Under the pieces are notes generated by a model. It saw only the letters and a list, made by a program, of their open reading frames with translations, was not told where the DNA came from and did no database searches. From NCBI RefSeq assembly GCF_029168945.1, contig NC_083610.1, positions 52,717,429 to 52,781,428 of the forward strand: DNA of 64,000 nt, written 5' to 3'. Positions 45,105-55,967 of the stretch are shown here, in pieces. Position numbers and translations under genes: made by a program. How positions within the stretch are numbered: position 1 is the first letter of the stretch; every line of letters starts with the position of its first letter. This DNA comes from Cannabis sativa (Eukaryota; Streptophyta; Magnoliopsida; Rosales; Cannabaceae).

Positions 45105-45390
45105 TTTGAAATTAGAATCCAGCCTTTCATTTCCAATCTCATCAAATGATAAAATAAATAAACACAATATTTAAAGAAATTGGCATACACTACTAATTAA
45201 GATAGAGATGAAAAGCATAGAGATTTTCAAGCCTTTCTTTTGAATGGGATGACTCTGATGACGATCTGGTGGTAAAGTGCAGCCAGTGCAGCTCCAATGA
45301 ATGGTCCCACCCAGAAGATCCAGTGATCATCCCAGGCATGTTCCTGGTTGTAGACGATGGCTGCACTGAGACTCTTGGCAGGGTTGATGC
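45105..45390 (-). pseudogene. captured PIP aquaporin C-terminus and 3' UTR
   Basis: On the minus strand 45390-45227 encodes 54 residues and a TGA stop. It begins [14 protein letters not shown], with the second NPA motif of aquaporins. [20 protein letters not shown] follows and is characteristic of plasma-membrane intrinsic proteins (last half-helix, loop and TM6). It ends [11 protein letters not shown]. The following ~120 bp look like the native 3' UTR. PIPs are water channels of about 280 residues, so only the last exon is present. It is joined directly to the ALS fragment in a different frame, so no fused channel can be made. Confidence 0.9.
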
Positions 45391-45592
45391 GAAGACGTCT
45401 GTAACACCTTCGCGCTCGAGGGCTTCGACGAGGATATCTGCGCCTGGACCAAATCGGGAGACGAAGGTGTCGGGGTCGGAGGAAATGGTGGTGGGGGTTG
45501 GGGTTGTTACGGCAGAGGATGAGGCTGGCAGAGGAAGAGGAGGGCTAGGGTTTCGGTTGGGGGATTTGGTCTTGCACGCAGCAAAAGAAGAA
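45389..45592 (-). pseudogene. captured acetolactate synthase N-terminus
   Basis: On the minus strand the frame reads a Ser/Pro/Thr-rich transit-peptide-like stretch ([17 protein letters not shown], then [13 protein letters not shown]). The conserved start of the mature plant enzyme follows: [20 protein letters not shown] and GVTDVF. Relative to usual plant sequences the short segment between SRF and [10 protein letters not shown] is missing a few residues. Acetolactate synthase makes the first committed step of branched-chain amino acids in plastids. The fragment ends two bases into the codon after VF and runs into the aquaporin exon with a GC overlap. It lacks all catalytic domains. Confidence 0.85.
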
Positions 45593-45704
45593 GAAGAAGA
45601 AGAAAAGAAAAAAAAGAAAAGAAAAAAAGAAAATAAAATAAAATATTTTTTATAATTTATTTATGTTTATAATTTATAATAATTTTAAATTTTTTTTTTT
45701 TTTT

Positions 45705-45946
45705 AATTTTTTTAAATATTTATAATTATTTTTTAAAATTATAATTACGTGGACCACTAAAAATTTGCCACGTGTACAAGTGTGTACACGTGGACAGTCA
45801 ACCGTGGCACTTAACTGTGATTTTTGGACGGAGGTGTGCAGAGCAAAACGGAACCAGGGTTTAGGTAGTTTAGCCGCCAAAAATTTAGTTTTTGTGGTTA
45901 AGTGTTACAAACTGTAAAGTTCAGGTGGTTTAGCCGCCAATATCCC
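45705..45946 (-). repeat. right inverted repeat of the Pack-MULE
   Basis: The reverse complement matches 44720-44962 with only a few differences (for example GCTAAACTACC for GCTAAGCTACC). Confidence 0.88.
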
Positions 45947-46983
45947 TAAATTAGATATTTTCAGAATAAATCGTTGATCTTGATTATATGTTCCAGTTTA
46001 GTTTTACTGTTGTAATAAATAATGATACCAAATAAAGTTCTTTGATAATGTATCACACTACCTTAATTGAGTGGGAGAAATTTAAAATTCTTTACCCATC
46101 TTCATTTGGTTAACACTCGTGATAAGAACTTAAGAACACTACTGAGAAAATAAATCTAACCATTCATGTGGATAGAAATAACTTATCAGAATTATGAGAA
46201 TAAGATAGAAGAATTCTTGCATAGTCTATTCGGATGACTTGAGCCAAGATTTCTAATTTTCATAACATTTTATGGTATCTTAATTTGGTTACTTAATCTC
46301 TAGCAAGTATTTTACACTTCAAATACTAGTCTGCTATGTTGATGATTTAGTCTTAAAAGAAACTTACTGTTTCAGACTAATACAATAAGTCACAACTAGA
46401 TATCCCTCCAAGCAATAAGAGGTTAAAAGTATTATTTAACCAGACATCTACTATTGAGTGGGAGCTATCTGAGATGTAATCAAATAAGGAACGTTAGGAG
46501 ATACTCAAGAAAGATTTATGAAAGTGATCTATATGTTAGATATTAAGGAACTGTATATTAGTTATACTTATATCTACCCCAACTCATTCAAGATTTTGAG
46601 ATGGTGGTTACTCTAGGGGTGGAGGAGTTATTCTACAAGAGTGTAAAAACCCTTCTATAATAATTCAAGCTCTACTAGAGAAGATTTATAACTTTGTAAA
46701 TTCGAAATTACTAGAAAGTTATTTTACTGAAGAAAATTCTGCACTATATTATCTCAGTTCCAAATTTTAAAATATGAGAGATATGTCTTCTGTTTATTCA
46801 GATGTACTTAATAAGCAGTAAGGATTTCAGTATCCCTTGATGAGTAAAGCGTATATTAAAGGATGTTTCATAATGTTTTTATGACCTTGTTTCCAGAAGT
46901 TTGGGTGGATTCAAATATAATACACTTGATCTGAAGATCAATACAACAGATTGATTGAACTGCACAGTTTGTTTTATGTTAGT

Positions 46984-46996
46984 GCAAGTGGGAGTT
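46984..46996 (+). promoter_or_regulatory. polypurine tract of element B
   Basis: GCAAGTGGGAGTT, identical to that of A, immediately before the 3' LTR. Confidence 0.85.
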
Positions 46997-48802
46997 TGTT
47001 GGGTTTTGTGCCCTAAATAAAACCCATTACAATCTGATTAGTTATCAATCTAAGAAATTAGAAGTAATTTATGTTTGCATGAATTTTTCATGCTTATGGT
47101 TTAATATGTTTAATATATGCACAAAATCAGTTAAGTCCAGAACATATATTTATTCACAATTACAGTATTGTCAACACAGTGGAATGTGATTGTGATTATA
47201 TGATTCAAAAGACTAAGTCCCTGTTTCATCAGTGTTTTGGATTTACACTGATGTGATAATCAGCGATGATGTGTACTTACACTTGGAGTAAGTGTTATGT
47301 TCTTTCAACGACATTGGTAAAGTATACTGGTTTCGAATGTATGGAGTATACATTGGACTGGACCGATATTGAACTTAGTCAAGATATTATAAACTTACTG
47401 TTGTATCTTTCCAAGTCAATATCACTAGTTGCTCTTAGATTAAAAGAATCTAAATCCTGATATGATTAGGCTCAACTTAGGAGTGTTATTCATGTTCTTT
47501 GATTTATTAGTTAAGCCTACTTTTGGGTCAAGGTGATACGTATATTTTGGGAACATGGTAGTATGATTGAGTGGGAGCGCTGAACATAAATATGGAATCT
47601 ATAGCTTCTACTGGTGTATAGAAGTCAAGTGATGATTCCCTTCGAGCTTAGCTAAGTAGAAGTAAATGGATGAGCTCTTGTTTCAGTGACTATTTCTTAG
47701 ATCACTAAAACATCATTTACAGGTAGCTAAGTGTTTTAAGTGGCCAAATACATTGAGGGGTGAAAACGGTAAATTTATCCCATCTCGATGTAAATCATCT
47801 ATATAGAGGATCTTTGATCACATTAAGATTATAACAATGGTTAAATGAGATAGCATATCTATATCGTGGAACATATAGAATGCGCTCTACATAAGTTTGA
47901 GAGTGCAATTTCAAGTTCTAAGAGTGGATTCAACAAGGAATTAATAAGTTAGGAATTTACTTAGTAAATTCGGTTCGCTTATTGGAAGCTCAGCATTATA
48001 GATCCATGGTCCCCATTCTAGTAAAGACCATACTACTTGTAAGACTCAATAATTGATTTATGATTAATCAATTATTATTCTAAAGTTAGACTATGTCTAA
48101 TTTGTGAATTTACACTAAGCAAGGGTGAAATTGTAAAGAAAAAAGATTCTAGGTTTATTTATTAATTAAGAGACTCTATATGTCTAATTAATAATTATAT
48201 TAAATGACAATATTATTTAATAATCTATTTAAGATATTAAATAATTAGTTTTGGCATTTAAATGGTTAGAATTGGAAAATTGGCGTTTTTGAGAAAATAG
48301 AAATAAAAATTGTGAAAACTGCAAAATCCAAGTGAGGCCCATTAACACCTATGGCCGGCCACTTGATTGAGTTTTTCCAATTAATATTTTCATTATTTTA
48401 ATGCCAAATAATTACTAACCTAAACCTAGTAGTTGCCTATAAATAGAAAGTGATGGCTCAGTCAAAATAACAAGTTTTTAAGAGTTTGTTAGTAATTCAA
48501 GAGATTGCCTTTCAGAAAACTGAGCCTTCCACTTTCTCTCTATAGCCGACCCTACCTCTCTCTCTTTTCTTCTTCATATTTTCGAAACCTCTTAGTCATA
48601 GAGTAGTGCCCACACACAGCAAGTGGTACCTCAATCATAGATTGGAAGATTGTGAAGGATCACATTCAAAGAGAAGGACATTCGGGCTCAGATCTTGATA
48701 ATACTCTGCGACAGAAAGGATACAAGTTAAGGGTTAGAGATCTGAGTGGAAGAAGACATATTATTCCGCTACAACCAATGTAATGTTTTCTTAACTTTAT
48801 AT
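46997..48802 (+). repeat. 3' LTR of B, main piece
   Basis: Starts TGTTGGGTTTTGTGCCC and follows the 5' LTR to TTAACTTTATAT, where C inserted. The last five bases (TATAT, 48798-48802) are C's left target duplication. The remaining end of the LTR is at 55868-55967. Confidence 0.92.
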
Positions 48803-49291
48803 TGTTAGAAAATTAATAATATACCAAGATCTATTTGTATATAACATAGAACACAATAGTAATATATAATACTTAGGTATGTGTACCTGATTAATCCATA
48901 GCAATTATCTCTGTTTGATCCACAGCAGTTATTCCAATTTGATAGTGCAATACTATCAACTAAGTCTTCCTCCCTAGATCTCTAAATCAGAAGCAGTTTT
49001 ATTTATCTGATTATCAAAAGGTATACAATTGTGATGAGACAATATGTATTTATAGAGTTAGGGAGGGGACTTAGCTACAAAACCCTAGTTGGGCTGGGCC
49101 TGCTCATCAAAGGCTTCAGTCAACTAGAAAAGTCCACACTTCTGCTTCACCTAGACTTTACACACAGATGCTAAGCCCATTAACAATTGATCACCAACAA
49201 TATGGGCTAACACAGCAAAGAACTATCCAATCAACCCAAGTTTTAATAAAACCAATAAAACTTAATGTAAGCCCAAATAAAAAGTCTAACA
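48803..49291 (-). repeat. 3' LTR of Copia element C
   Basis: Plus-strand start TGTTAGAAAATTAATAATA and end AAAAAGTCTAACA. The adjoining ATTCTCCCACTT (49291-49302) is the minus-strand polypurine tract (AAGTGGGAGAA). Confidence 0.92.
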
Positions 49292-49302
49292 TTCTCCCAC
49301 TT
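49292..49302 (-). promoter_or_regulatory. polypurine tract of element C
   Basis: Reads AAGTGGGAGAA on the minus strand, directly before the 3' LTR. Confidence 0.75.
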
Positions 49303-49985
49303 GGCTACATTAATTTTAATACATATATATTATATATCAAAATAATTTTATTTGAAAACGACTCATGGGTTGAACAACAAGAAAACATTTGTGGCCACTT
49401 TAAAAATGATAGTTCTCTGATAGCATCTCAACATACCGGTCCAATTTAACCTTTGATAATGAACTATGACAGTCATATTGTTTTTAACTCAACAAAAGAC
49501 ATTCATAATCACAAATACCAAAGTATTAAATCGACATGGTCAATAAGTCTAGTAGTGTGGTAAGGATTTATGTTCAACATGTGATCAATTTAAAATAACA
49601 TAATATCCTTATCAGTCCTCAATTTCACTGATACCGTGATGCTTAATAAATAAGCCAGTGAAATTCATCATACACCACTTAAAATAAGTAAGTGTCACTA
49701 AACTTGCTTAAAAAATTAAGCCAACAACATATCATTGTTATTAAGCAAATATACTTAAAATACAATGATCACAACAAGATATGAACTACATGCTTTCAAT
49801 TCAATTATTCTCGAGAATATAACAAAGCCTAACGGAAAGCATAAACATCCAATAATAAAAAAAGTATTGGCCCACAAAGTAGTTCATAACATCAACAAGT
49901 AAATTACATATAAATGTAATCTCAAAAGATAAAGCAAGAAACTCCCACTAACCCAAAGGAACAAAAGATTATAAAATGCCTATAT
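49303..49985 (-). other. 3' non-coding end of C interior
   Basis: AT-rich, no ORF matching a retrotransposon protein. It lies between the end of RNase H and the polypurine tract. Confidence 0.55.
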
Positions 49986-50660
49986 CAAAAACATGTTTAT
50001 CAAACAATATGGCACTTAATCCTTTGGTTAGAGGATCTGCAAACATCAACTCGGTCTTTCAATATTCTATCACAATGTCTCCTTTCTTAACCAAGTCTTT
50101 AATAGTGAGATACTTTATTTTCTTATATTTGGAAGCACTACTAATCTCATTATTCTTTGAAAAGAAAACAACAATACTATTATCACAATAGATTAGTATA
50201 GGAGAGGAAATAGAATCAACTAGTCGTATCTCTAAAATCAAATTCTTTAACCATAAAGCTTGCAAAGATGCCCCATAACATGCAACAAATTTAACATACA
50301 TAGTAGATAATATGATTAAAGTCTATTTAACATTTTTTCAAGAAATAGCAGCACCAACAAAATTGAAAATATAGCCAGAAGTTGACTATAAATCATCTAC
50401 ATAACCACCAAAATCTGAATCTGAATAACCAACAACTTAAAGATTGTTGACATGCTTATACACAAGCATAAAACTCTTCGTTCTATGCAAATATCTCAAA
50501 ACTTTATTGGCTGCAACCTAATGATCATGGCCAGGATCAGATAAATATCTCCTAAGAACATCGACCATAAAAGCAATATCAGGTCTAGTGCAAACCTAAG
50601 CATACATCAAACTCCCTACTGCACTTGCATATGGGATATTCTTCATTTCTTCTCTTTTTA
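49986..50660 (-). pseudogene. pol: RNase H region of element C
   Basis: The open piece 50301-50059 carries LQALWLKNLILEIR, ILIYCDNSIVVFFSKN and KYKKIKYLTIKDLVKKGDIV, the Copia RNase H segment in which CDN holds a catalytic Asp. Upstream, between 50660 and 50330, broken frames still read VGSLMYA, CTRPDIAF and GYSDSDFGGY. At least five stops interrupt it. Confidence 0.8.
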
Positions 50661-51690
50661 AGTCGTTCTTAGGACAATGTTGCTTAGTAAATTTGTCCCT
50701 TTCAGAATAGGAACGAAACCAGCTTTACACAAATCCATGTTGAACCTTTTGAGCACACGATTAACGTAAGCTTCTTGAGCTAAGCCAAGAACTTTTCGAT
50801 TCCTGTCACGATGGATCTCAATCCCCAAAACATAAGATGCCTCTCCAAGATCTTTCATATCAAAATTAGTAGACAGAAAACTTTTGGTCTCATTTAGTAA
50901 TGACAAATCACTGCTGGCAAGTAAAATATCGTCTACATAAAGAACAAGAAAAATATGATGACTCCCACTGATCTTCATATAAATACACTACTCAAACTTG
51001 TTCTCTACAAAACCAAACGATGTCACAACCTTGTCAAACTTCAAGTACCACTGGCGAGATGCCTGTTTGAGACCATAAATGGATCGTTTTAACTTGCAAA
51101 CCAAGTTTTCATTTCCATTTTCCTCGAAGCCTTCAGGTTGAGACATATAGACTTCCTCATTCAATTCTCCATTCAGAAAAGCAGTTTTAACATCCATTTG
51201 ATGCAACTCTAAATCAAAATGCGCAACTAAGGCCATAATAATTCTGAATGAATCTTTAGTGGAAACAGGTGAGAAAGTTTCAGTGTAATCAATACCTTCT
51301 CTTTGAGTAAAGCCTTTAGCCACTAAACACGCTTTAAACCTTTCAATCTGTCCCTTTTTATCCCTTTTAGTTTTTAAAATCCACTTACAACCTATTGGTT
51401 TGAAACCATCAGGTAATAGAACTAACTTTCACATATACATTATTTTTGTCTATGAACTTAATCTCATCATCCATAGCTTCTATCCATTTTGAAGAATGTG
51501 GACAATTAAGTGCTTCACTATAAGTAAGAGTTTCCACAAAATGACCAAGATCACATTCACCTTCTCCAAGGTAAATAAAATTATCATCACACCTTATTGA
51601 CATCTTTTGTCTTTGAGATCTCCATATAGGAGGTACTTCTGGAATAACCTCTATTTGTTGACCATCATTTTGAATGACATATTCCACAAT
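50658..51690 (-). pseudogene. pol: reverse transcriptase of element C
   Basis: Three pieces: 51687-51409 (LTYSEALNCPHSSKWIEAMD, the start of the Copia RVT_2 domain), 51323-50988 (MAKGFTQREGIDYTETFSPV, HQMDVKTAFLNGELNEEVYM, LKRSIYGLKQASRQW), and 50978-50658 (FLVLYVDDILLASS with the catalytic YVDD, and MKDLGEASYVLGIEIHRDR). An in-frame TAG separates the last two (about 50985). All RT motifs are recognisable, but the protein cannot be made. Confidence 0.88.
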
Positions 51691-51777
51691 TAGAATTTCT
51701 TCAATAACAGGATCTTCATTAACAACAGGAGCTTCTTCATTAATAGGTCCTTCATCAATAATAGAACCCTTGTCATC

Positions 51778-52872
51778 TTAGATATTAGGAGCAATATATT
51801 CATCAACAATGGGAGTGTTATCAACTAGAGTAGGATTGAGACTACTATTATCATCTCTTGAAAATGACATAGGAATACAAATTCCTTTAGATGACTCCCC
51901 CATTTCAAGAGATGTTGAAGGAATTTTTTCAGCAACATCAAAATTTAGCAGTCTGAGATTCAACAATTCGCGTACCACGAGTAGGACAGTAAAATCGATA
52001 GCCTTTTGAGCGCATTGGATAACTAATGAAATAACAACGATTTGTTCTCGGATCTAACTTTTTCAAATTAGGATCATAAATCTTTACTTCAGCTGGACAA
52101 CCCCATACACGAAGATGATTCAGACTAGGCTTCCGCCCAGTCCACAACTTAAAAGGGGTTTTGGGAACAGATTTACTCAAAACACGATTTAAAATATAAG
52201 TTGCAGTCATAAGTGCTTCACCCCATAAAAAACTCTGGAAGATATGATCTACGCATCATACTTCTAAGCATATCCATGAGAGTGCTTTCAGCAACGCCAT
52301 TTTTCTCAGTGAACCTGACATATTGTATTGAGAAACTACACAATATTCTGGAAAATATTCAGCAAAAGGCCTCATGTGTTGTTTAGATTCTATATAACAA
52401 CCAGAATATTCTCCTTCACGATCAAAATGAACAAATTTTATGACTCTTCCCAATGATTTCTCAAGAACATTTCGAAAGATTTTGACTTTATCAAAAGCGT
52501 TGGATTGTCTCTGATCAGGTAGGTGAGGCCATAGGAAGAAAAAACATCGATAAAAGTTATAAAATACTTGTTGCTGCACAACGTGTTGGAATAAGGTTTA
52601 CTGATGTTAGTGTGGATAATCTCTTATAAAGAGTGACTATAGTGAGCAGTCTGCTTTCTTATTTTAGTCAATTTTTCACCAGTACAATCAGCACAAGTAT
52701 CACAACCAGAAACATCAACAGGAGAAAGAATTTTAGCTAGAAGTAATCGATCAATTCTTTCTTTAGAAATATGACCCGATTTATCGTGCCAGAATAATAA
52801 GGATGTTATCTTAATATAAGATTTCTTATCCACAATATTCAAAATATTGAAAAAGGAAGCTAAGGAAGTCAA
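51778..52872 (-). pseudogene. pol: integrase of element C
   Basis: The GAG-pre-integrase zinc-binding part is at 52872-52624 (LLFWHDKSGHISKERIDRLL ... CDTCADCTGEKLTK). The catalytic core remnant is at 52579-52256 (KFVHFDREGEYSGCYIES, with the middle acidic motif, then frameshifted sequence). The C-terminal part is at 52210-51778 ([39 protein letters not shown]). Shifts and stops separate the parts. Confidence 0.82.
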
Positions 52873-55362
52873 TGATAATTTGAAAAGAATATCAGAGTAA
52901 AAACAGTTTCCAATTATTCGGAGTCAAACATAATGTCAACACTATAATTGGCAAAACGAAAAGAAAATCATTGTTTAACTAAAAGCGGAAGCGAAACTGA
53001 ATTACTTTAAAAATAGGAATCAAGAAATTACTGTTCAAAACAATCTGAACACTAAACTGTAATTCAGGAATAAGTGTGCCAATATAGATAACATCAACTC
53101 TAACATAAGTGCCACTTTAAGCTTTGACTCCCTCTCACTTATCTTCTGAGATCCCTTAGCCCCTGGTTGTGGTTGCTTCTTTTCATATTTTCTTTATCCT
53201 TTGTTGGGCTTGAGTTGAGAAACAAAGTGAGAAGACTCATTCTTCTCATTTTGTTAGCTTGCTTTGCTTAACTTTATACTGAGAAATAAGGTTACTAACA
53301 CTTTATATTTTACTATAATTGTTTAGGTTGTCTTGATAAGGCTGAAAGAGGCAGGAAGTGCATGAAGAACTTGAAGAATAGTGTAAAAGTCGGGAAGAGG
53401 AATATTATAATCTTTCAACTTGTACTGAACATTAATAATTTTTAAAATAAAACCTCGCACTCCTTTGATTTATCATACTGAATGGTTGTCATTGCATTCA
53501 TAAGATGTCCAACTGCAGCGATTTCACTAGTGTGAAATAGTTTTTCTTTGCTTTGAAATATTAATTAGCATTTGTGGTGTTTGGCAAACCACCAAAAGAT
53601 GTTCAGGAATTAAACGTTTCACAGCAATGAGACTAAGATGATTTGAATTTTTCCAATGTGCATGAAGAATTTTTTGGGCAACAATTCTGATATTAGTATA
53701 AGATCAGCAGATTTTTCTTCTCGAAGGCATAAGTCCAAATCTATTATGCCTAAAGCAATTTTCACATCTCGTTTCCATGTCTTAAAGTTGAAGCATTCAG
53801 AATTCAGATGAAAACGTTATTAATGTTCTCAGAAAGGAGACCAAAAAATCCAAAAATTAAAACTTGAATAAGCAATATGAGCAATGCATTAGAAAATATT
53901 GTAGAGTCAACTGGTCATTATAAACTCCCCTTTGGGGTGAGAATATAACACACACATGATCTACCTTCATGAAGTTAACAACAAAGAAAAAATACATATC
54001 ATTTAAGAATTTTATTACCTTTGGGCAAATAAATTTCTTAAAAATATGTATTAATTCAAGCAAAAAATAATAATAAATTTATATATTTAAATTATTACCT
54101 TTGGGCAAATAATTAAAATATACACATTTAATATTAACTCACTTCATGGAATGTGAACTAATATATATAACTACTACCTTTGGGCAATTAATTACACATA
54201 TAGCCAACCAAAATAAATATTTTCTATAACATATGAAATTTGGTGATAAAATAATCATTAAAAATTTAATAATTTTCAACCAAATTTCTAAAAAGTTATA
54301 TATAAATTGCTTGTAATATATTGATAATAAAAAATAAAGTGTCCACCAGAACACATTATTTTTACATCAAACAATCAAGTTTTAAAATTTTAGAACAACA
54401 AATAATGGAAAAATGTGAAATAAAGAATATTGGTGGAGATTACATAGTCAAGATAAATCAAATAAGAGAGTGACTATGTCATACGGAACGAGAAGAAACC
54501 CAAAAAATTTTCTATGATCGACAGATTTCGAAAAATCATCAAAAAATATTTTTAATAATTTTTTAACTGCATAATTATCATTAAAATAATAATAATTATT
54601 AAACGGCGTCAAAAAATTAATTAAAAATCACCAAAAATTCAGAAATCAAATTCTAATAATGTTGAAAAAAAGAATCGTCGAAAACGGAGTCACGAAACTA
54701 CCTCACTCTCTCTCACTCTCCGGCAGCCGCGAGTGGGCTTCATCCCAGCAGGTTGTCTTCAACCTCCAGCAACCTCCATGGCTGAAAAAATGGGTTTTGT
54801 GCGACCCGGTTCAGACCCGAGCGGGTCGGGACGAAATTCCGGCCAAAAAAGTGACGAAACGGACGGGAAAAAGAGGGATTTTGATTGGTTTACGATTTCT
54901 AATAGATCTATGGTATTAATTTCATGCAACAACACATAAACTTAAGTAGATCTAAATTAAAACTAATCCAAAAACTAAAGAAGCAAAGGAACCTGAAAAT
55001 TTGATCCAATTCGGAAATTAAACTTTTAGAAACATTTTAAATCAATGATTGATGAGATATGTACAATTAATTTCAGATTATAATCAATAGAATTGAAAAA
55101 CACAAAATTAATTTCATAAAGAAAATATATAAACCCTAAAAGTTTAATCTTAAAATTCTCCTAATTTACTCAATGATTTTATGCAAGTAATATATCAAAA
55201 GAAAGAGAATTTAATGAGGAATAAAACCCCTAAACTTTTAAGATCGAAAAATAAAAAATTCAACATAAAATAATAACGAAATTAATATGTAATTGGAAAA
55301 AAAAAGGTAACATATACATATTAATTGTTATAAAAATTATAGGTTCTAAATCATATACAATA
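52873..55362 (-). other. gag remnant and leader of C
   Basis: No open gag frame survives. Around 53880-54200 the word TACCTTTGGGCAA recurs three times (about 54015, 54099, 54175) and CCCCTTTGGGG once (about 53928). A GC-rich patch at 54700-54870 contains CCCGACCCGCTCGGGTC-type inverted words. ORFs over that patch are not conserved proteins as far as I can tell. Confidence 0.55.
54010..54190 (-). repeat. spaced short repeats in C leader
   Basis: TTACCTTTGGGCAAAT at about 54015 and 54097, and CTACCTTTGGGCAATTAAT at about 54173, are spaced 76-84 bp apart in AT-rich sequence. A related ACTCCCCTTTGGGGTGAG is at about 53922. On the sense strand they read CCCAAAGGTA. Confidence 0.65.
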
Positions 55363-55377
55363 GGCAATCTGATACCA
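55363..55377 (-). promoter_or_regulatory. primer binding site of element C
   Basis: TGGTATCAGATTGCC on the minus strand, two bases from the LTR end, an initiator-Met-type site (first 10 bases canonical). Confidence 0.85.
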
Positions 55378-55379
55378 CA

Positions 55380-55867
55380 TGTTAGAAAATTAATAATATA
55401 CCAAGATCTATTTGTATATAACATAGAACACAATAGTAATATATAATAATTAGGTATGTGTACCTGATTAATCCATAGCAATTATCTCTGTTTGATCCAC
55501 AGCAGTTATTCCAATTTGATAGTGCAATACTATCAACTAAGTCTTCCTCCCTAGATCTCTAAATCAGAAGCAGTTTTATTTATCTGATTATCAAAAGGTA
55601 TACAATTGTGATGAGACAATATGTATTTATAGAGTTAGGGAGGGGACTTAGCTACAAAACCCTAGTTGGCCGGGCTCGCTCATCAAAGGCTTCAGTCAAC
55701 TAGAAAAGTCCACACTTCTGCTTCACCTAGACTTTACACACAGATGCTAAGCCCATTAACAATTGATCACCAACAATATGGGCTAACACAGCAAAGAACT
55801 ATCCAATCAACCCAAGTTTTAATAAAACCAATAAAACTTAATGTAAGCCCAAATAAAAAGTCTAACC
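55380..55867 (-). repeat. 5' LTR of Copia element C
   Basis: Near-identical to 48803-49291. Visible differences are one substitution (ATAATAATTAGG for ATAATACTTAGG), a small cluster around GTTGGCCGGGCTCG, and the terminal base (TCTAACC for TCTAACA). Confidence 0.92.
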
Positions 55868-55967
55868 TATATGTGTTTAATTATCGTTTTAGAAAGTTCA
55901 TATTTATAGGATGTTAAACAACATACTTGTGAGTAGATCCAAGATCCTGGTAAAATAAATTCCAACA
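55868..55967 (+). repeat. 3' LTR of B, end piece
   Basis: TATAT (target duplication of C) and then the rest of B's LTR to AAATAAATTCCAACA. Confidence 0.9.

Larger units (their letters stand above)
44720..45946. mobile_element. Pack-MULE carrying two plant gene fragments
   Basis: 1227 bp with terminal inverted repeats of about 240 bp (44720-44962 and 45705-45946, start GGGATATTGGCGGCTAAACC), differing at only a few bases. The flanks are TAAATTAGC (44711-44719) and TAAATTAGA (45947-45955), a 9-bp Mutator-type duplication with one mismatch or an 8-bp one. Long inverted repeats plus captured exons are the hallmark of Pack-MULEs. The interior carries, on the minus strand, an acetolactate synthase N-terminal fragment and a PIP aquaporin C-terminal fragment joined end to end. 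No transposase is encoded. Confidence 0.9.
43906..46983 (+). pseudogene. pol: eroded pol region of element B
   Basis: Non-coding remnants collinear with F after gag, and with A and D further on. GATCTGATAGGGGTGGAGAA (about 44484) matches D's integrase segment. GATGGTGGTTACTCTAGGGG and TCTACTAGAG (46600-46680) match the RNase H segment. The Pack-MULE (44720-45946) interrupts it. Together with A and F this shows a sublineage lacking usable pol. Confidence 0.65.
48803..55867 (-). mobile_element. Copia element C (defective)
   Basis: A 7065-bp minus-strand Copia element flanked by TATAT (48798-48802, 55868-55872). The LTRs are 489 and 488 bp and differ at only a handful of positions. The primer site is at 55363-55377 next to the right (5') LTR. 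The sense order is leader and gag remnant, GAG-pre-integrase, integrase, reverse transcriptase, RNase H, which is Copia order. Pol is broken by many stops and shifts although the LTRs are almost identical. It is unrelated in LTR sequence to A/B/D/E/F. Confidence 0.92.
37554..55967 (+). mobile_element. Copia element B with nested MULE and Copia C
   Basis: A plus-strand long-LTR Copia element inside A's 3' LTR, flanked by ATAAC (37549-37553, 55968-55972). The 5' LTR is 37554-39445, the primer site 39448-39460, the leader to 43057, gag 43058-43905, eroded pol to 46983 (split by a MULE at 44720-45946), the polypurine tract 46984-46996, and the 3' LTR 46997-48802 plus 55868-55967 (split by Copia C). 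Its two LTRs are very similar, so it is younger than A, as the nesting also demands. Confidence 0.93.

Noticed and set aside
45105..45592. Functional fused ALS-aquaporin gene
   Set aside because: The two fragments are in different frames and both lack essential parts, so no working enzyme or channel can result.
45269..45655. 128-residue plus-strand ORF in the Pack-MULE
   Set aside because: It is antisense to the acetolactate synthase and aquaporin fragments, which match known proteins on the minus strand.
54659..54939. ORFs of 68-86 residues in C
   Set aside because: A GC-rich leader patch on the strand opposite to C; no recognisable domain.
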